A DNA stretch of 64,000 nucleotides from Candidatus Woesearchaeota archaeon (GTDB taxonomy: Archaea > Nanobdellota > Nanobdellia > Woesearchaeales > DSVV01): positions 1-64,000 of the forward strand of contig JACPTB010000001.1 of the NCBI GenBank assembly GCA_016192995.1. Reading direction: 5' to 3'. Numbering within the stretch: position 1 is the first letter of the stretch; every line of letters starts with the position of its first letter. The notes under the pieces were generated by a model, which saw only the letters and a program-made list of their open reading frames with translations, made no database searches and was not told where the DNA came from. Positions 1 to 8,230 of this stretch are shown in pieces. Made by a program: the position numbers and the translations under genes.

Positions 1-1521
1 ATAGGTGATGGACCAACATGTTGTTTTAACGGAAGTTTAGATCAAATTAAAATCTATAACAGAAGTCTGACTGTTTCCCAAATACAGAAAAACTTTGAGT
101 TAGGTCAGATAGGGTTTGATAATAATATGACTGTCTTCAATGAAACTCGATCTGGTGAAGTTTGGACAGCATATGCAGTTCCTATTGATGCTCGAGGTTT
201 TAATGGAACTAATTTTACTAATAGTGTAACTATTCAGGATAATACTGCTCCCACAATCACTGCTTCTCTCAATGAAACAAATGCAACCTTAACAACATTA
301 AGTGACATTAATGGAACAGCAAATTATTCTGATTCAAATGGCGATACAGGTACTGTTTATTTCACGTGGTTTGTTAATGATACTAAAAACTTTACGCAAA
401 CAGCAACGAGTGTAACTTCAAACATCAATGTCAGCCGCATTTTTACTCAAGATAATTTCAGCAAGGGCCATACTATTATTTTGGAAGCAACGCCGTATGA
501 TGGTACAACTAATGGAACTGCTGTTAATACTAGTTCATTAACTGTTCAAAACATTGCTCCGCAAATTACCATTGGATTAAATGAAACAAATGCGACTTTG
601 ACTGGTTTAAGCGATATTAATGCAACAGCAAATTATACAGATCGTGATTCCGATTCTGGAACGGTTTATTTCACATGGTTTGTCAATGATACTAAGAACT
701 TTACTCAAACAGCGACGAGTGTAAGTCCTAATATAAATGTTAGCAGACTATTTCTTGAAGGCAATTTCAGCAAAGGCTATACTATTATTTTAGAAGCAAC
801 ACCATATGATGGCGCTACTAATGGAACTCCAGTTAACACTAGTTCATTGACTGTTGGTAACCTACAACCGTCTATCTCTGTTTCTGTCAACGAAACTAAT
901 GCAACTTTGACTGGCTTAAGTGATATTAATGCAACAGCAAACTATACAGATAGCGATTCAGATACAGGCACAGTCTATTTTACCTTGTATCGTAATGGTA
1001 CTAGTTTAATAACATTAATAGCGACGAGTGTGAGTCCTAATATAAATGTAAGTAGAATATTTTTGGAGGGTAATTTTAGCAAAGGCCATGCTATTATTTT
1101 GGAAGCAACACCATATGATGGTGTAACGAATGGAACAGCTCGTAATACAAGTTCATTTTCATTAACTGTTCAAAACATTGCTCCGCAAATTACCATTGGA
1201 TTAAATGAAACAAACGCGACTTTAACAAGTCTCAGTGATATCAACGGAACAGCAAACTATACTGATACTGATTCAGATACCGGTACTGTCTATTTTACCT
1301 GGTATATTAATGATACGAAGAATTTTACCCAAACAGCGACGAGTGTGAGTCCTAATATAAATGTAAGTAGAATATTTTTGGAGGGTAATTTTAGCAAAGG
1401 CCATGCTATTATTTTGGAAGCAACACCATATGATGGTGTAACGAATGGAACAGCTCGTAATACAAGTTCATTGACTAGGAAACTCTCCTCCAACTATACG
1501 TGTTTCTGTCAACGAAACTAA
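1..1521 (+). CDS. Giant repeat surface protein, 5' part (partial, frameshifted)
   Basis: The reading frame is open from base 1, so the gene begins outside the window. The first 35 codons look like the end of a LamG/concanavalin-like domain (GSLDQIKIYNRSLT). After that come tandem repeats of about 100 residues: roughly 244-546, 547-852, 853-1158 and 1159-1476. Each repeat is full of N-x-S/T sequons (NETNAT, NATANYT, NINVS, NFSKG), which suggests a heavily N-glycosylated extracellular stalk. The frame ends at 1521 only because it slips near 1476: the next repeat continues without a break in another frame from 1478. The slip lies at the end of a block of about 135 bp (1018-1156 and 1337-1473) that is nearly identical in two repeats, so either an assembly slip or a real recombination event could explain it. 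Confidence 0.8.
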   Translation: MGDGPTCCFNGSLDQIKIYNRSLTVSQIQKNFELGQIGFDNNMTVFNETRSGEVWTAYAVPIDARGFNGTNFTNSVTIQDNTAPTITASLNETNATLTTLSDINGTANYSDSNGDTGTVYFTWFVNDTKNFTQTATSVTSNINVSRIFTQDNFSKGHTIILEATPYDGTTNGTAVNTSSLTVQNIAPQITIGLNETNATLTGLSDINATANYTDRDSDSGTVYFTWFVNDTKNFTQTATSVSPNINVSRLFLEGNFSKGYTIILEATPYDGATNGTPVNTSSLTVGNLQPSISVSVNETNATLTGLSDINATANYTDSDSDTGTVYFTLYRNGTSLITLIATSVSPNINVSRIFLEGNFSKGHAIILEATPYDGVTNGTARNTSSFSLTVQNIAPQITIGLNETNATLTSLSDINGTANYTDTDSDTGTVYFTWYINDTKNFTQTATSVSPNINVSRIFLEGNFSKGHAIILEATPYDGVTNGTARNTSSLTRKLSSNYTCFCQRN

Positions 1522-4500
1522 CAGCACCTTAACAACATTAAGTGACATCAATGCAACAGCGAATTACACTGATGGCGATTCAGATACAGGAACGGTTTAT
1601 TTCACGTGGTTTGTTAATGATACTAAAAACGTTACGCAAACAGCTACGAGCGTAACTTCAAACATCAATGTCAGCCGCATTTTTACTCAAGATAATTTCA
1701 GCAAGGGCCATACTATTATTCTTGAAACAACGCCTTATGATGGTATAACCAATGGAACTGCTGTTAATACTAGTTCATTAACTGTTGGCAATGGAGGTCC
1801 AAGTGTTTCTATTCTTAGCAGTACCTCAAGTCTTACTTCGAGCCAGTCATTGATGGTTAATGCAAGTTATACTGATCAGGATAGTGATTCTGGAACGATT
1901 TATTTTGAGTTATTTGTCAATGATGTTTCACAACTTATTCAATCAGCGACCGTTGCTCACAATCGTAGCAATGTTTCAACATTCAGTCCGAATAATTATG
2001 CGCAAGGAAATAAGCTTATTGTTCAAGTTCATGGTCAGGATTCAGCAAGTTTAAACGGTACTAAAGTTAACACATCACAATTAACTGTCGAAGCAGCACC
2101 TTCTAATCCTCCTACGGGGAGCCCCGAGAGTGGTGAGCCAGGTACTACTCCTGTTGAACCACCGCCTGAATGTGAACCTGAATGGGAATGCGGAGATATT
2201 ACTAAAGCAGCTTGCATAGATGGAAAACAAACAGTCGAATGCACTGATGGCTGTGGAAACACTAAAACACAATCACAAGCATGCCAGGAATTTTGCGAAG
2301 ACAGTGATAATGGACAAGAGCTTACTGTTCAAGGCACAGCGAATGGCTTAAATCCAAGAACTAAAGTTCCTTTTAGCGGAACAGATAATTGTTGGGAAAC
2401 AGGCAGAATTTTAGAATATTACTGCAGAGACAATAAACTTACGTGGAATACTTTTGATTGCCCTCAAGGAACAACCTGTAAAGAAGGCGCGTGTGTTGCC
2501 TTTGTTCCTGTTGAACCTATTTGTGAAGATTCAGATGTCACTGATAAAATTTATGATCCAGCTTTGCCATTGTCAAATTATAAATACTTTAATCCTCTTG
2601 AAAAAGGTTCAGTTACCACGGTCAGTGCTGATGGTACAGAAAAAAGCTTTGATGATGCATGCAGGCGAGAAAGACTGACAGAATTTTATTGTGATGGTGC
2701 AAAACAAGCTACAAAATCTTATATTTGCCCACAAGGAACAACTTGTATAGAAGGTGCTTGTTCTGGAACAACTTGCGAGCCAGTCTACGATCCAGCTTGT
2801 GAAACAGATTTCACTGAGATTGCATGTGTCAATAGTCTGCAAACCAAAGAATGCCCTGATATTAGTGAGTGCAATGGTCCAAGCAAACTAGTAACTCAGC
2901 CTTGTGGTTGTACTCCGCAATACGATCCAGCTTGTGAAACAGACTTTGCTGGCGTCGAGTGTAAAGATGGTCAAAAGACAAAATCTTGTCCTGACATTAG
3001 TGCTTGCCAGGGTCCTGCCAAGCAATTAACTCAATATTGCGGTTGTGTTCCTGACTTTGGCGACTGTCCAAATTGGAATGAAGCTTCTTGTAATAAAAAC
3101 AAATTAAAAATAACTTGTCAAGACTTACATGGTTGTGTTGAACCTGTTAAATATCAAAAATCATGTTCTGTTCTTGAAGAAGAATTTGTTACTGAAATTC
3201 CACCTGAAGAACTAGAAGGCGAGTATGTTAATGGAAGCTTTGTTCCCTACTATGGCGTTAAACTAGAAACCGTCAGCCAAGATGGTGAACTCATTGCTAC
3301 TAATAACAAATTAGTTAAAGATTTTGTTATTAATGAAAATACTTCTTCAAACATTGAAGTCAAAGTAACAAATACTGGCATTAAACCATTATCAGACTTA
3401 AAAATTGTTTTTGATGTTCCTCAAGATTCTGCTTCTTTTATTACTTCACCTGCAGCCTTATCATCTCTTCAGCCAAAAAAAACAGGGAGTTTTAAAACAA
3501 CTATGCACATAGGCAACATAAAAAAATCATTTCCCGTAAAATTGAATATTTTCACTAAAGAAACCTATGTTTTGTATAAATTTTATGGTGTTGTCGATAA
3601 AATATGGAAGTATGTTGATAAAGACGTTGTTAAACGATTATTTAAGCGATTATTGCCGGCAGTGTTTGAAACTATTCCTGTTCCGGTTTGGTGGTTATTA
3701 TTTTTTACCTTGCCGCTCCTCTTGTTGCTTCAAAACACCCATATTATTGATGAATCTACTTTTATCAGCTTGACCGTAACACGTCATATCGATCAGTTTG
3801 GAAAACTGTATGTTCACTCGCCAGCTTATAGACGATACTCTCGTATGAATAATGTTAAACCACTTCTTGTTAAATCTGCTGACGAGCGTGAAGTTCGTGA
3901 ACTCCAGAAGATGTATAAATTAGACGAAGAATTATCAGAACTCATTATTGCAAGCAAGAGAAAATATAGGCCGCGCATTATCACCAGTGTTTCAATTCCT
4001 CCTCAATTAAAGCATAAATATTTCATGCTTGGTTTTGTCAACCCTTTACATGCTTTCCCTCTCTACCTTATACAAACGTATATCAAGAAAGCACGCTTTA
4101 ATGGCTATCGTGATGCTGAAATACGTGAGGAACTGCTTAAAAAAGGCTGGTCTCTTCGTGAAGTTGATTCCTGTTTAGGCTTAGCGCATGGCACTGAGCA
4201 TGAACAAGTGTATAGTTATATTAAAGAACATCTTGCAAAAGGCTTTACCTTGCATGATATTCGAACAAAACTTGTTGCTCATGGTTGGGCAACTAATGTC
4301 GTTAAACAATGCTTACAGCAACGTATTGTCCCTCTTGAACCTAAATTAAATAAACTAAGTGTTTTAGATCACGATGGTGTTAAGAAGATTCATGATTATA
4401 TTCTTCATTTTGATCTTAAATCACTTATTCATCAAGAAGTACAGCGCGGTGTTCCTCATGAAAAAATATTTATCCATCTTCAAAAAGTTGGTTGGCATCC

Positions 4501-5929
4501 AGAAATTATTGCTCAACAGCTCAAGGTTCCAATTACTAAATCTAAATTAACACATGGTTTAGAACTCTTGTCAGACTATGTTTCACAAGAAGTGAATCAA
4601 GGATTTGAGCTTGACGACATTAAACACCGTTTAATTCACAAAGGCTGGCGCGTTGATATTTTGCATAAGTTGTTTACAGAACGGCACATAACTGCGTCAT
4701 CCATTGTTAGCAACTATATTGACCGAGAACTCTTAGATGGATTTACCATTGATGAAATCAGGGTTAAACTTCTTAATCGCGGTTGGAAGCATGTGCTTAT
4801 TGACCAAATATTCATAGAAAAATTAGTGCAGCCAACAAACTTAATCTTATCGTATGTTGATAGAGAAATGCTCGCAGGTTTTGACACACTTGCCATTAAA
4901 AATAAATTATTGCGAACAAACTGGAAAAAAGAGCTTGTTGATACCTGTCTTCATTATGCTATTAAACAACCGTATAATATTATTCTTTATTATATCAATC
5001 ATACCTTGGAGCAAGGATACTCTATAGATGATGTCCGCGCAAAATTACTTGATAAAGGTTGGAATAAGATTGTTGTTGATTCCTGTTTAAAACTTCGCAT
5101 TGACGACGCATCATCAAAACTTCTTCGTTATATTGCCATGGAATTAAGATTAGGTGTTGATATAATTAAAATAAGATCGTCATTGTTGAAAGCAGGCTGG
5201 AACATGAGGGTAGTAGATGCATTTATTGAGCAGCGAACATTGCAAGCATCTTCTCTTCTTGTCACCTACATTGATGCAGAGTTAAAATCTGGTTATGCGT
5301 TGTCTGCAGTTAAACAAAAATTACTGCAGAGAGGATGGCATCAAGCAATTGTCAACAAATGCATTGATGTTGTTACGAAAAAACCTCGCAATCTTGTTGA
5401 TGCTTATGTGCAACGGTTGACACAACAAGGCCATGATCTTATTACGGTTAAGAAAAAACTGCTTGAAAAAGGCTGGGAGAAATCATTTGTTTCAGAAGTG
5501 CTTGATCCTAAAATCAGAAAAGGCCATGCTGTTATACTTGAATATGTTGGCACTATGCTGAAAAAAGGTTTTGTATTAGAGCAGATTAAACAACAGCTCT
5601 ATGAAAAAGGATGGCGAAAAGAGGTTGTTGAGGATGCTTTATATCGAGAATTGCTTCGTTATTATCATGTTATCGATGGCTATGTTGCACAGCAGTTAGC
5701 GTCAGGACAAGATCTTGGTTTAATACGAGAACAATTATTGGAAGTTGGTTGGAAAGAAGAACTTGTTAATCTGGTGTTTGAAGAACGTTTTAGCAAGAAA
5801 ATTGAAGAGGTATTGAAATATGCGCGGGGAATGCAGCAAGCAGGTTTATCAATTGATGAGATACGAGCACGATTATCACATAAAGGTTGGAAACAGGAGA
5901 TTATTGATACTTTGATGAAGAAGTTGTGA
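1478..5929 (+). CDS. Giant repeat surface protein, 3' part: Cys-rich stalk, TM, 13 GW modules
   Basis: This continues the preceding gene in a shifted frame. The first ATG is at 1850, but homology to the repeats begins at 1478. In order it carries a fifth repeat and a degenerate sixth repeat (to about 2090), a Pro-rich linker, and Cys-rich modules (2160-3170) with the recurring pattern YDPACETDF. Then follow a beta-rich domain of the NEW3 type, one hydrophobic membrane segment (about 3680-3745, WWLLFFTLPLLLLL) and a long, probably cytoplasmic tail. The tail has 13 tandem modules of about 48 residues (4090-5926) built on a pattern Y-I-x3-L-x2-G-x5-I-R-x2-L-x3-G-W-x4-V-x3-L; the sixth has NW instead of GW. 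I infer a cell-surface adhesin with an intracellular repeat scaffold. Its function is unknown. One GW module also ends the membrane protein at 51347-53431. Confidence 0.8.
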   Translation, partial: GNSPPTIRVSVNETNSTLTTLSDINATANYTDGDSDTGTVYFTWFVNDTKNVTQTATSVTSNINVSRIFTQDNFSKGHTIILETTPYDGITNGTAVNTSSLTVGNGGPSVSILSSTSSLTSSQSLMVNASYTDQDSDSGTIYFELFVNDVSQLIQSATVAHNRSNVSTFSPNNYAQGNKLIVQVHGQDSASLNGTKVNTSQLTVEAAPSNPPTGSPESGEPGTTPVEPPPECEPEWECGDITKAACIDGKQTVECTDGCGNTKTQSQACQEFCEDSDNGQELTVQGTANGLNPRTKVPFSGTDNCWETGRILEYYCRDNKLTWNTFDCPQGTTCKEGACVAFVPVEPICEDSDVTDKIYDPALPLSNYKYFNPLEKGSVTTVSADGTEKSFDDACRRERLTEFYCDGAKQATKSYICPQGTTCIEGACSGTTCEPVYDPACETDFTEIACVNSLQTKECPDISECNGPSKLVTQPCGCTPQYDPACETDFAGVECKDGQKTKSCPDISACQGPAKQLTQYCGCVPDFGDCPNWNEASCNKNKLKITCQDLHGCVEPVKYQKSCSVLEEEFVTEIPPEELEGEYVNGSFVPYYGVKLETVSQDGELIATNNKLVKDFVINENTSSNIEVKVTNTGIKPLSDLKIVFDVPQDSASFITSPAALSSLQPKKTGSFKTTMHIGNIKKSFPVKLNIFTKETYVLYKFYGVVDKIWKYVDKDVVKRLFKRLLPAVFETIPVPVWWLLFFTLPLLLLLQNTHIIDESTFISLTVTRHIDQFGKLYVHSPAYRRYSRMNNVKPLLVKSADEREVRELQKMYKLDEELSELIIASKRKYRPRIITSVSIPPQLKHKYFMLGFVNPLHAFPLYLIQTYIKKARFNGYRDAEIREELLKKGWSLREVDSCLGLAHGTEHEQVYSYIKEHLAKGFTLHDIRTKLVAHGWATNVVKQCLQQRIVPLEPKLNKLSVLDHDGVKKIHDYILHFDLKSLIHQEVQRGVPHEKIFIHLQKVGWHPEIIAQQLKVPITKSKLTHGLELLSDYVSQEVNQGFELDDIKHRLIHKGWRVDILHKLFTERHITASSIVSNYIDRELLDGFTIDEIRVKLLNRGWKHVLIDQIFIEKLVQPTNLILSYVDREMLAGFDTLAIKNKLLRTNWKKELVDTCLHYAIKQPYNIILYYINHTLEQGYSIDDVRAKLLDKGWNKIVVDSCLKLRIDDASSKLLRYIAMELRLGVDIIKIRSSLLKAGWNMRVVDAFIEQRTLQASSLLVTYIDAELKSGYALSAVKQKLLQRGWHQAIVNKCIDVVTKKPRNLVDAYVQRLTQQGHDLITVKKKLLEKGWEKSFVSEVLDPKIRKGHAVILEYVGTMLKKGFVLEQIKQQLYEKGWRKEVVEDALYRELLRYYHVIDGYVAQQLASGQDLGLIREQLLEVGWKEELVNLVFEERFSKKIEEVLKYARGMQQAGLSIDEIRARLSHKGWKQEIIDTLMKKL

Positions 5930-5961
5930 ATCTTTAATCATATGTTGAACATTCTTTTTCA

Positions 5962-6110
5962 TCAGGTGTTAGGTTCTTTGTTTTTATTGCAGACAGTATA
6001 ATCAAGTCCGCATTGAGGTTGAGCTATTCCAGCAGCTTTATCACAACCCTGCAATCCTTTAGCGCAAGCTGTAGCACTTGCTCCGCATACTTTGATAGGT
6101 ATTTTCTTGC
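5962..6110 (-). pseudogene. Fragment of the Cys-rich PKD surface protein
   Basis: About 150 bp match, base for base with scattered changes, the N-terminal Cys-rich part of the intact gene at 17110-18654 (its region near 18320-18470). No start or frame is preserved, so this is a relic. It lies directly downstream of a RelE-like toxin gene, the same arrangement as the frameshifted copy at 10507-11863. This suggests that a Cys-rich gene/RelBE/metzincin unit was duplicated and then eroded. Confidence 0.7.
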
Positions 6111-6113
6111 TAT

Positions 6114-6392
6114 TTAATCGTAAACATCTTTTCGATGATCGAGTGCATGAAAATAAACTATTTTATTCTTTTGATCAACACTAAAAACTAATCTATATTT
6201 TCGTGCAAGTCTTGTAGATTTCAATCCATGCAAAAAACCAGCAAGGTTTCCTCCGATTGAAAAAGGATTCTCTTTAAGTCTTTTGATTTTTACATCCAAT
6301 TCGAGAAGTAGTTCATGATTATTTTTGTGTTTCTTAATATGCTTTAAAAAAGTATCAGTACTCTTTATACACCATTCATCCATACTGGTCAA
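6114..6392 (-). CDS. RelE/ParE-family toxin
   Basis: A 92-residue protein with the RelE/ParE layout: an N-terminal helix pair rich in Lys (FLKHIKKHKNNHELLLELD), then the segment LKSTRLARKYRLVFSVD and a C-terminal strand with HALDHRKDVYD, as in YafQ/RelE-type ribosome-dependent mRNA interferases. Basic residues sit where the family's RNA-contacting residues lie. Its start overlaps the end of the antitoxin gene by 4 bp (ATGA), so the two are translationally coupled. Family known, activity inferred. Confidence 0.8.
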   Translation of the reverse strand: MTSMDEWCIKSTDTFLKHIKKHKNNHELLLELDVKIKRLKENPFSIGGNLAGFLHGLKSTRLARKYRLVFSVDQKNKIVYFHALDHRKDVYD

Positions 6393-6598
6393 CCTAAGAT
6401 ATCCTTAACAGAATGTATCTCTTTTACTCTATTTTGCTTTATATCTTCAGCACTGTTCAATAACTGTTTCATTGTTTCAGGATTATTGATAACTGCAAGA
6501 GTATCAAAAAGAGAATCTAATTCATTCTTAGTAATCATTTCCCTTTCTATTTTTTTTAGTTCATCATAAACATGTTTGATAGATATTGTTTCTGGCAT
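6389..6598 (-). CDS. Antitoxin partner of RelE-like toxin
   Basis: A 69-residue acidic, helical protein encoded directly before the toxin. It begins SIKHVYDELKKIEREM, like the short coiled antitoxins paired with archaeal RelE proteins. A TATA-like box (about 6622-6630 on the minus strand) lies about 27 bp from the ATG, which suggests a leaderless mRNA. The second antitoxin at 12165-12368 has the same layout but little sequence similarity, so the two RelBE pairs are not recent copies of each other. Confidence 0.7.
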   Translation of the reverse strand: MPETISIKHVYDELKKIEREMITKNELDSLFDTLAVINNPETMKQLLNSAEDIKQNRVKEIHSVKDILG

Positions 6599-6694
6599 TA
6601 AAAAATGAGAGTAATACTAGTATTTATAATTTTGGAATTTTTATGCTGTGCCTTTAAATTTAACATCACCACCATCCAGTAACTAACCAAAACA

Positions 6695-6702
6695 TTTATA
6701 AA
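6695..6702 (+). promoter_or_regulatory. TATA box of metzincin copy 1
   Basis: TTTATAAA lies in a block (CATCCAGTAACTA then AACATTTATAAATGATG) that is nearly identical before all three metzincin copies. Its centre is 28 bp before the ATG at 6727. The upstream ATG at 6709 is only 7 bp from the box and would not be in the mRNA, so the leaderless start at 6727 is preferred. Confidence 0.7.
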
Positions 6703-6726
6703 TGATGAATGCCTAATATACATACC

Positions 6727-6930
6727 ATGGTGGGTGTTCAAAGTTTAGAGGCTAGAGTAGATAGAGGAGTTTTCAATAGATTAAGTAGGGTTATTTCTGA
6801 TGGTTGGGATTCTTTTGCTGATTATATTGGGCATGATTATCATTTAACAGTTGCTCGTATGCATGATAGGTTGGCTGGGAGAGGTATTTTCTTATCACAG
6901 GCAACACATTGCATATTTCTAAATCCTTAA
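6727..6930 (+). pseudogene. Truncated metzincin lipoprotein, copy 1
   Basis: The first ~50 residues (MVGVQSLEARVDRGVFNRL and on to HDRLA) are almost identical to the two full copies at 8231 and 12475. The match then stops and about 15 unrelated residues lead to a stop. The Asp-rich linker, metal-binding region and protease domain are all missing. The promoter is intact, so a short peptide may still be made. It diverges from the RelBE operon at 6114-6598. Confidence 0.75.
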
Positions 6931-6960
6931 AACAAATAACTATCGGTAAATATTAGGCGT

Positions 6961-7521
6961 TTATTCCTCCAAAATGTCAGCAATTTTATTAATAAACTTC
7001 TGTGCATCATCTAAAGTCATTTCTGCCAAATGTTTTTCAAAGGAAACGCTTCCAGAATAACTTGCACGCTCTCTTCGCTCTTTTGCTTTTCCAATTTCCT
7101 TAATTTCCTCCTCACGTAATTCAAGAATTTTTGAAATGTTTTCAATATCTTTGTTTTCCAACGTCTTTCCTAAACATTCTTTGCAAAGAACACAAATAGT
7201 TGCCAAATGTGTAGTTGCTTTGTAACCTATCTTATAAAGTAATGCCATTGCACTATGATACATTGCATAATATGAAATAACAATAACCCAATCATAGTAG
7301 GTCTCAGTTTCAAGTCTCTTGTTGATAGTATGCTGGTTCTTGGTTGTAAAATTTGCAAAATCGAGATTGTGGTATGCTTTTTCAATATGAACTTTTGAGA
7401 GTGATGAAGAAGGTTCAATCTTTCTGATTAACAATTTCTTCTTATATTTTTTAAAATCACGATTCAATATTTTTTCATTCTTTAACCACACTTGCCATTT
7501 TGACTGTTTATTTTCATTCAT
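6961..7521 (-). CDS. HEPN-domain protein (toxin of HEPN/MNT pair)
   Basis: A helical protein with the HEPN core: YYDWVIVISYYAMYHSAMAL followed by a Tyr/Gly turn and THLATICVLC, as in HEPN proteins paired with minimal nucleotidyltransferases. A charged RRERASYSG segment sits where the Rx4-6H/Y active site of HEPN RNases is found. I chose the ATG at 7521 because it overlaps the stop of the upstream MNT gene as ATGA; the GTG at 7533 is a worse choice. Known role of the family: RNase toxin, neutralised by the MNT partner. Here this is inferred. Confidence 0.75.
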   Translation of the reverse strand: MNENKQSKWQVWLKNEKILNRDFKKYKKKLLIRKIEPSSSLSKVHIEKAYHNLDFANFTTKNQHTINKRLETETYYDWVIVISYYAMYHSAMALLYKIGYKATTHLATICVLCKECLGKTLENKDIENISKILELREEEIKEIGKAKERRERASYSGSVSFEKHLAEMTLDDAQKFINKIADILEE

Positions 7522-8120
7522 TGTAAAATACACCTAAAAAATGTTTCTCCTCCTTCAATAATAATATGTTCTGCTATGATCTCTTTTGCAAGCTCATTTT
7601 TGTTCCTAAATTCTTTAATTTTCATAAAATAAGGACTAATTTTTAGGCCTGTTCTTCCATTTACTATCTCAATAATATCCTCTACTTTTTTAATGTCATG
7701 TTCAGAAAAACTCTCTTTTGTCAATAACAAGTCAACATCAGAACTTTTATGGGCATAACCTTTAACTAAAGAACCAAAGACAACTAAGGTTATATAATCA
7801 TGATATTTCTCTTTGAACATTTCTAAAGCTCTTTTAAGGTTCTTTTGTTTTTTAAGAAAGGCTAATGTTTTATTATATTCGACAAGTGATAACAAGGAAA
7901 AAACAGAAGATGATTTTTGTAACGAATAGTATTTTACATTTGCTTCTGTTTTGACTTCTAAAATCTTTTGTTTTACAAACTTTCGTAACACTCTTAATGT
8001 TCTTGGCTTACTAAGTTTAGTAACTTTTACCAACTCTGCAAAGTAATGCCTCCTTAAATCTAAGAACACTCCTATAATAGTGACTTCTGCAGTATTAAGC
8101 AGTGTATTATTTTCGTACAC
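7518..8120 (-). CDS. HTH-MNT nucleotidyltransferase (antitoxin of HEPN/MNT pair)
   Basis: The N-terminal ~70 residues form a winged-helix-like domain (KLSKPRTLRVLRKFVKQKIL). The C-terminal part has the polymerase-beta nucleotidyltransferase motif GSLVKGYAHKSSDVDLL (GSx10DxD type, near residue 113). MNT partners AMPylate and silence HEPN toxins in characterised pairs. The GTG at 8141 sits 2 bp from a TATA box, so the GTG at 8120, 26 bp from the box centre, is taken as a leaderless start. A short direct repeat, GTGTACGA, lies at both GTGs and could be an autoregulatory site. It is divergent from metzincin copy 2. Confidence 0.75.
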   Translation of the reverse strand: MYENNTLLNTAEVTIIGVFLDLRRHYFAELVKVTKLSKPRTLRVLRKFVKQKILEVKTEANVKYYSLQKSSSVFSLLSLVEYNKTLAFLKKQKNLKRALEMFKEKYHDYITLVVFGSLVKGYAHKSSDVDLLLTKESFSEHDIKKVEDIIEIVNGRTGLKISPYFMKIKEFRNKNELAKEIIAEHIIIEGGETFFRCILQ

Positions 8121-8142
8121 ATAGGTATGATTATCGTACACA

Positions 8143-8150
8143 TATATAAA
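8143..8150 (-). promoter_or_regulatory. TATA box of HEPN/MNT operon
   Basis: On the minus strand this reads TTTATATA. Its centre is 26 bp from the GTG at 8120, the spacing expected for leaderless archaeal transcription. The divergent metzincin TATA box is about 55 bp away. Confidence 0.6.
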
Positions 8151-8198
8151 TCTTTCTTAAATGTTAACATCACTACCATCCAGTAACTAACCACAACA

Positions 8199-8206
8199 TT
8201 TATAAA
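8199..8206 (+). promoter_or_regulatory. TATA box of metzincin copy 2
   Basis: TTTATAAA lies in the same conserved promoter block as at 6695 and 12443. The ATG at 8231 is 28 bp from its centre, while the ATG at 8213 is too close to be transcribed. Confidence 0.7.
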
Positions 8207-8230
8207 TGATGAATGCCTAATATATTTACC

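Noticed and set aside
244-1785. Regular DNA repeats that might suggest a CRISPR array
   Set aside because: The repeats are ~300-bp protein-coding units in frame, with no short repeat-spacer pattern. No CRISPR array or cas gene was seen anywhere in the window.
2035-2842. Minus-strand frames opposite the Cys-rich stalk
   Set aside because: Shadows of the plus-strand coding sequence with no start signals.
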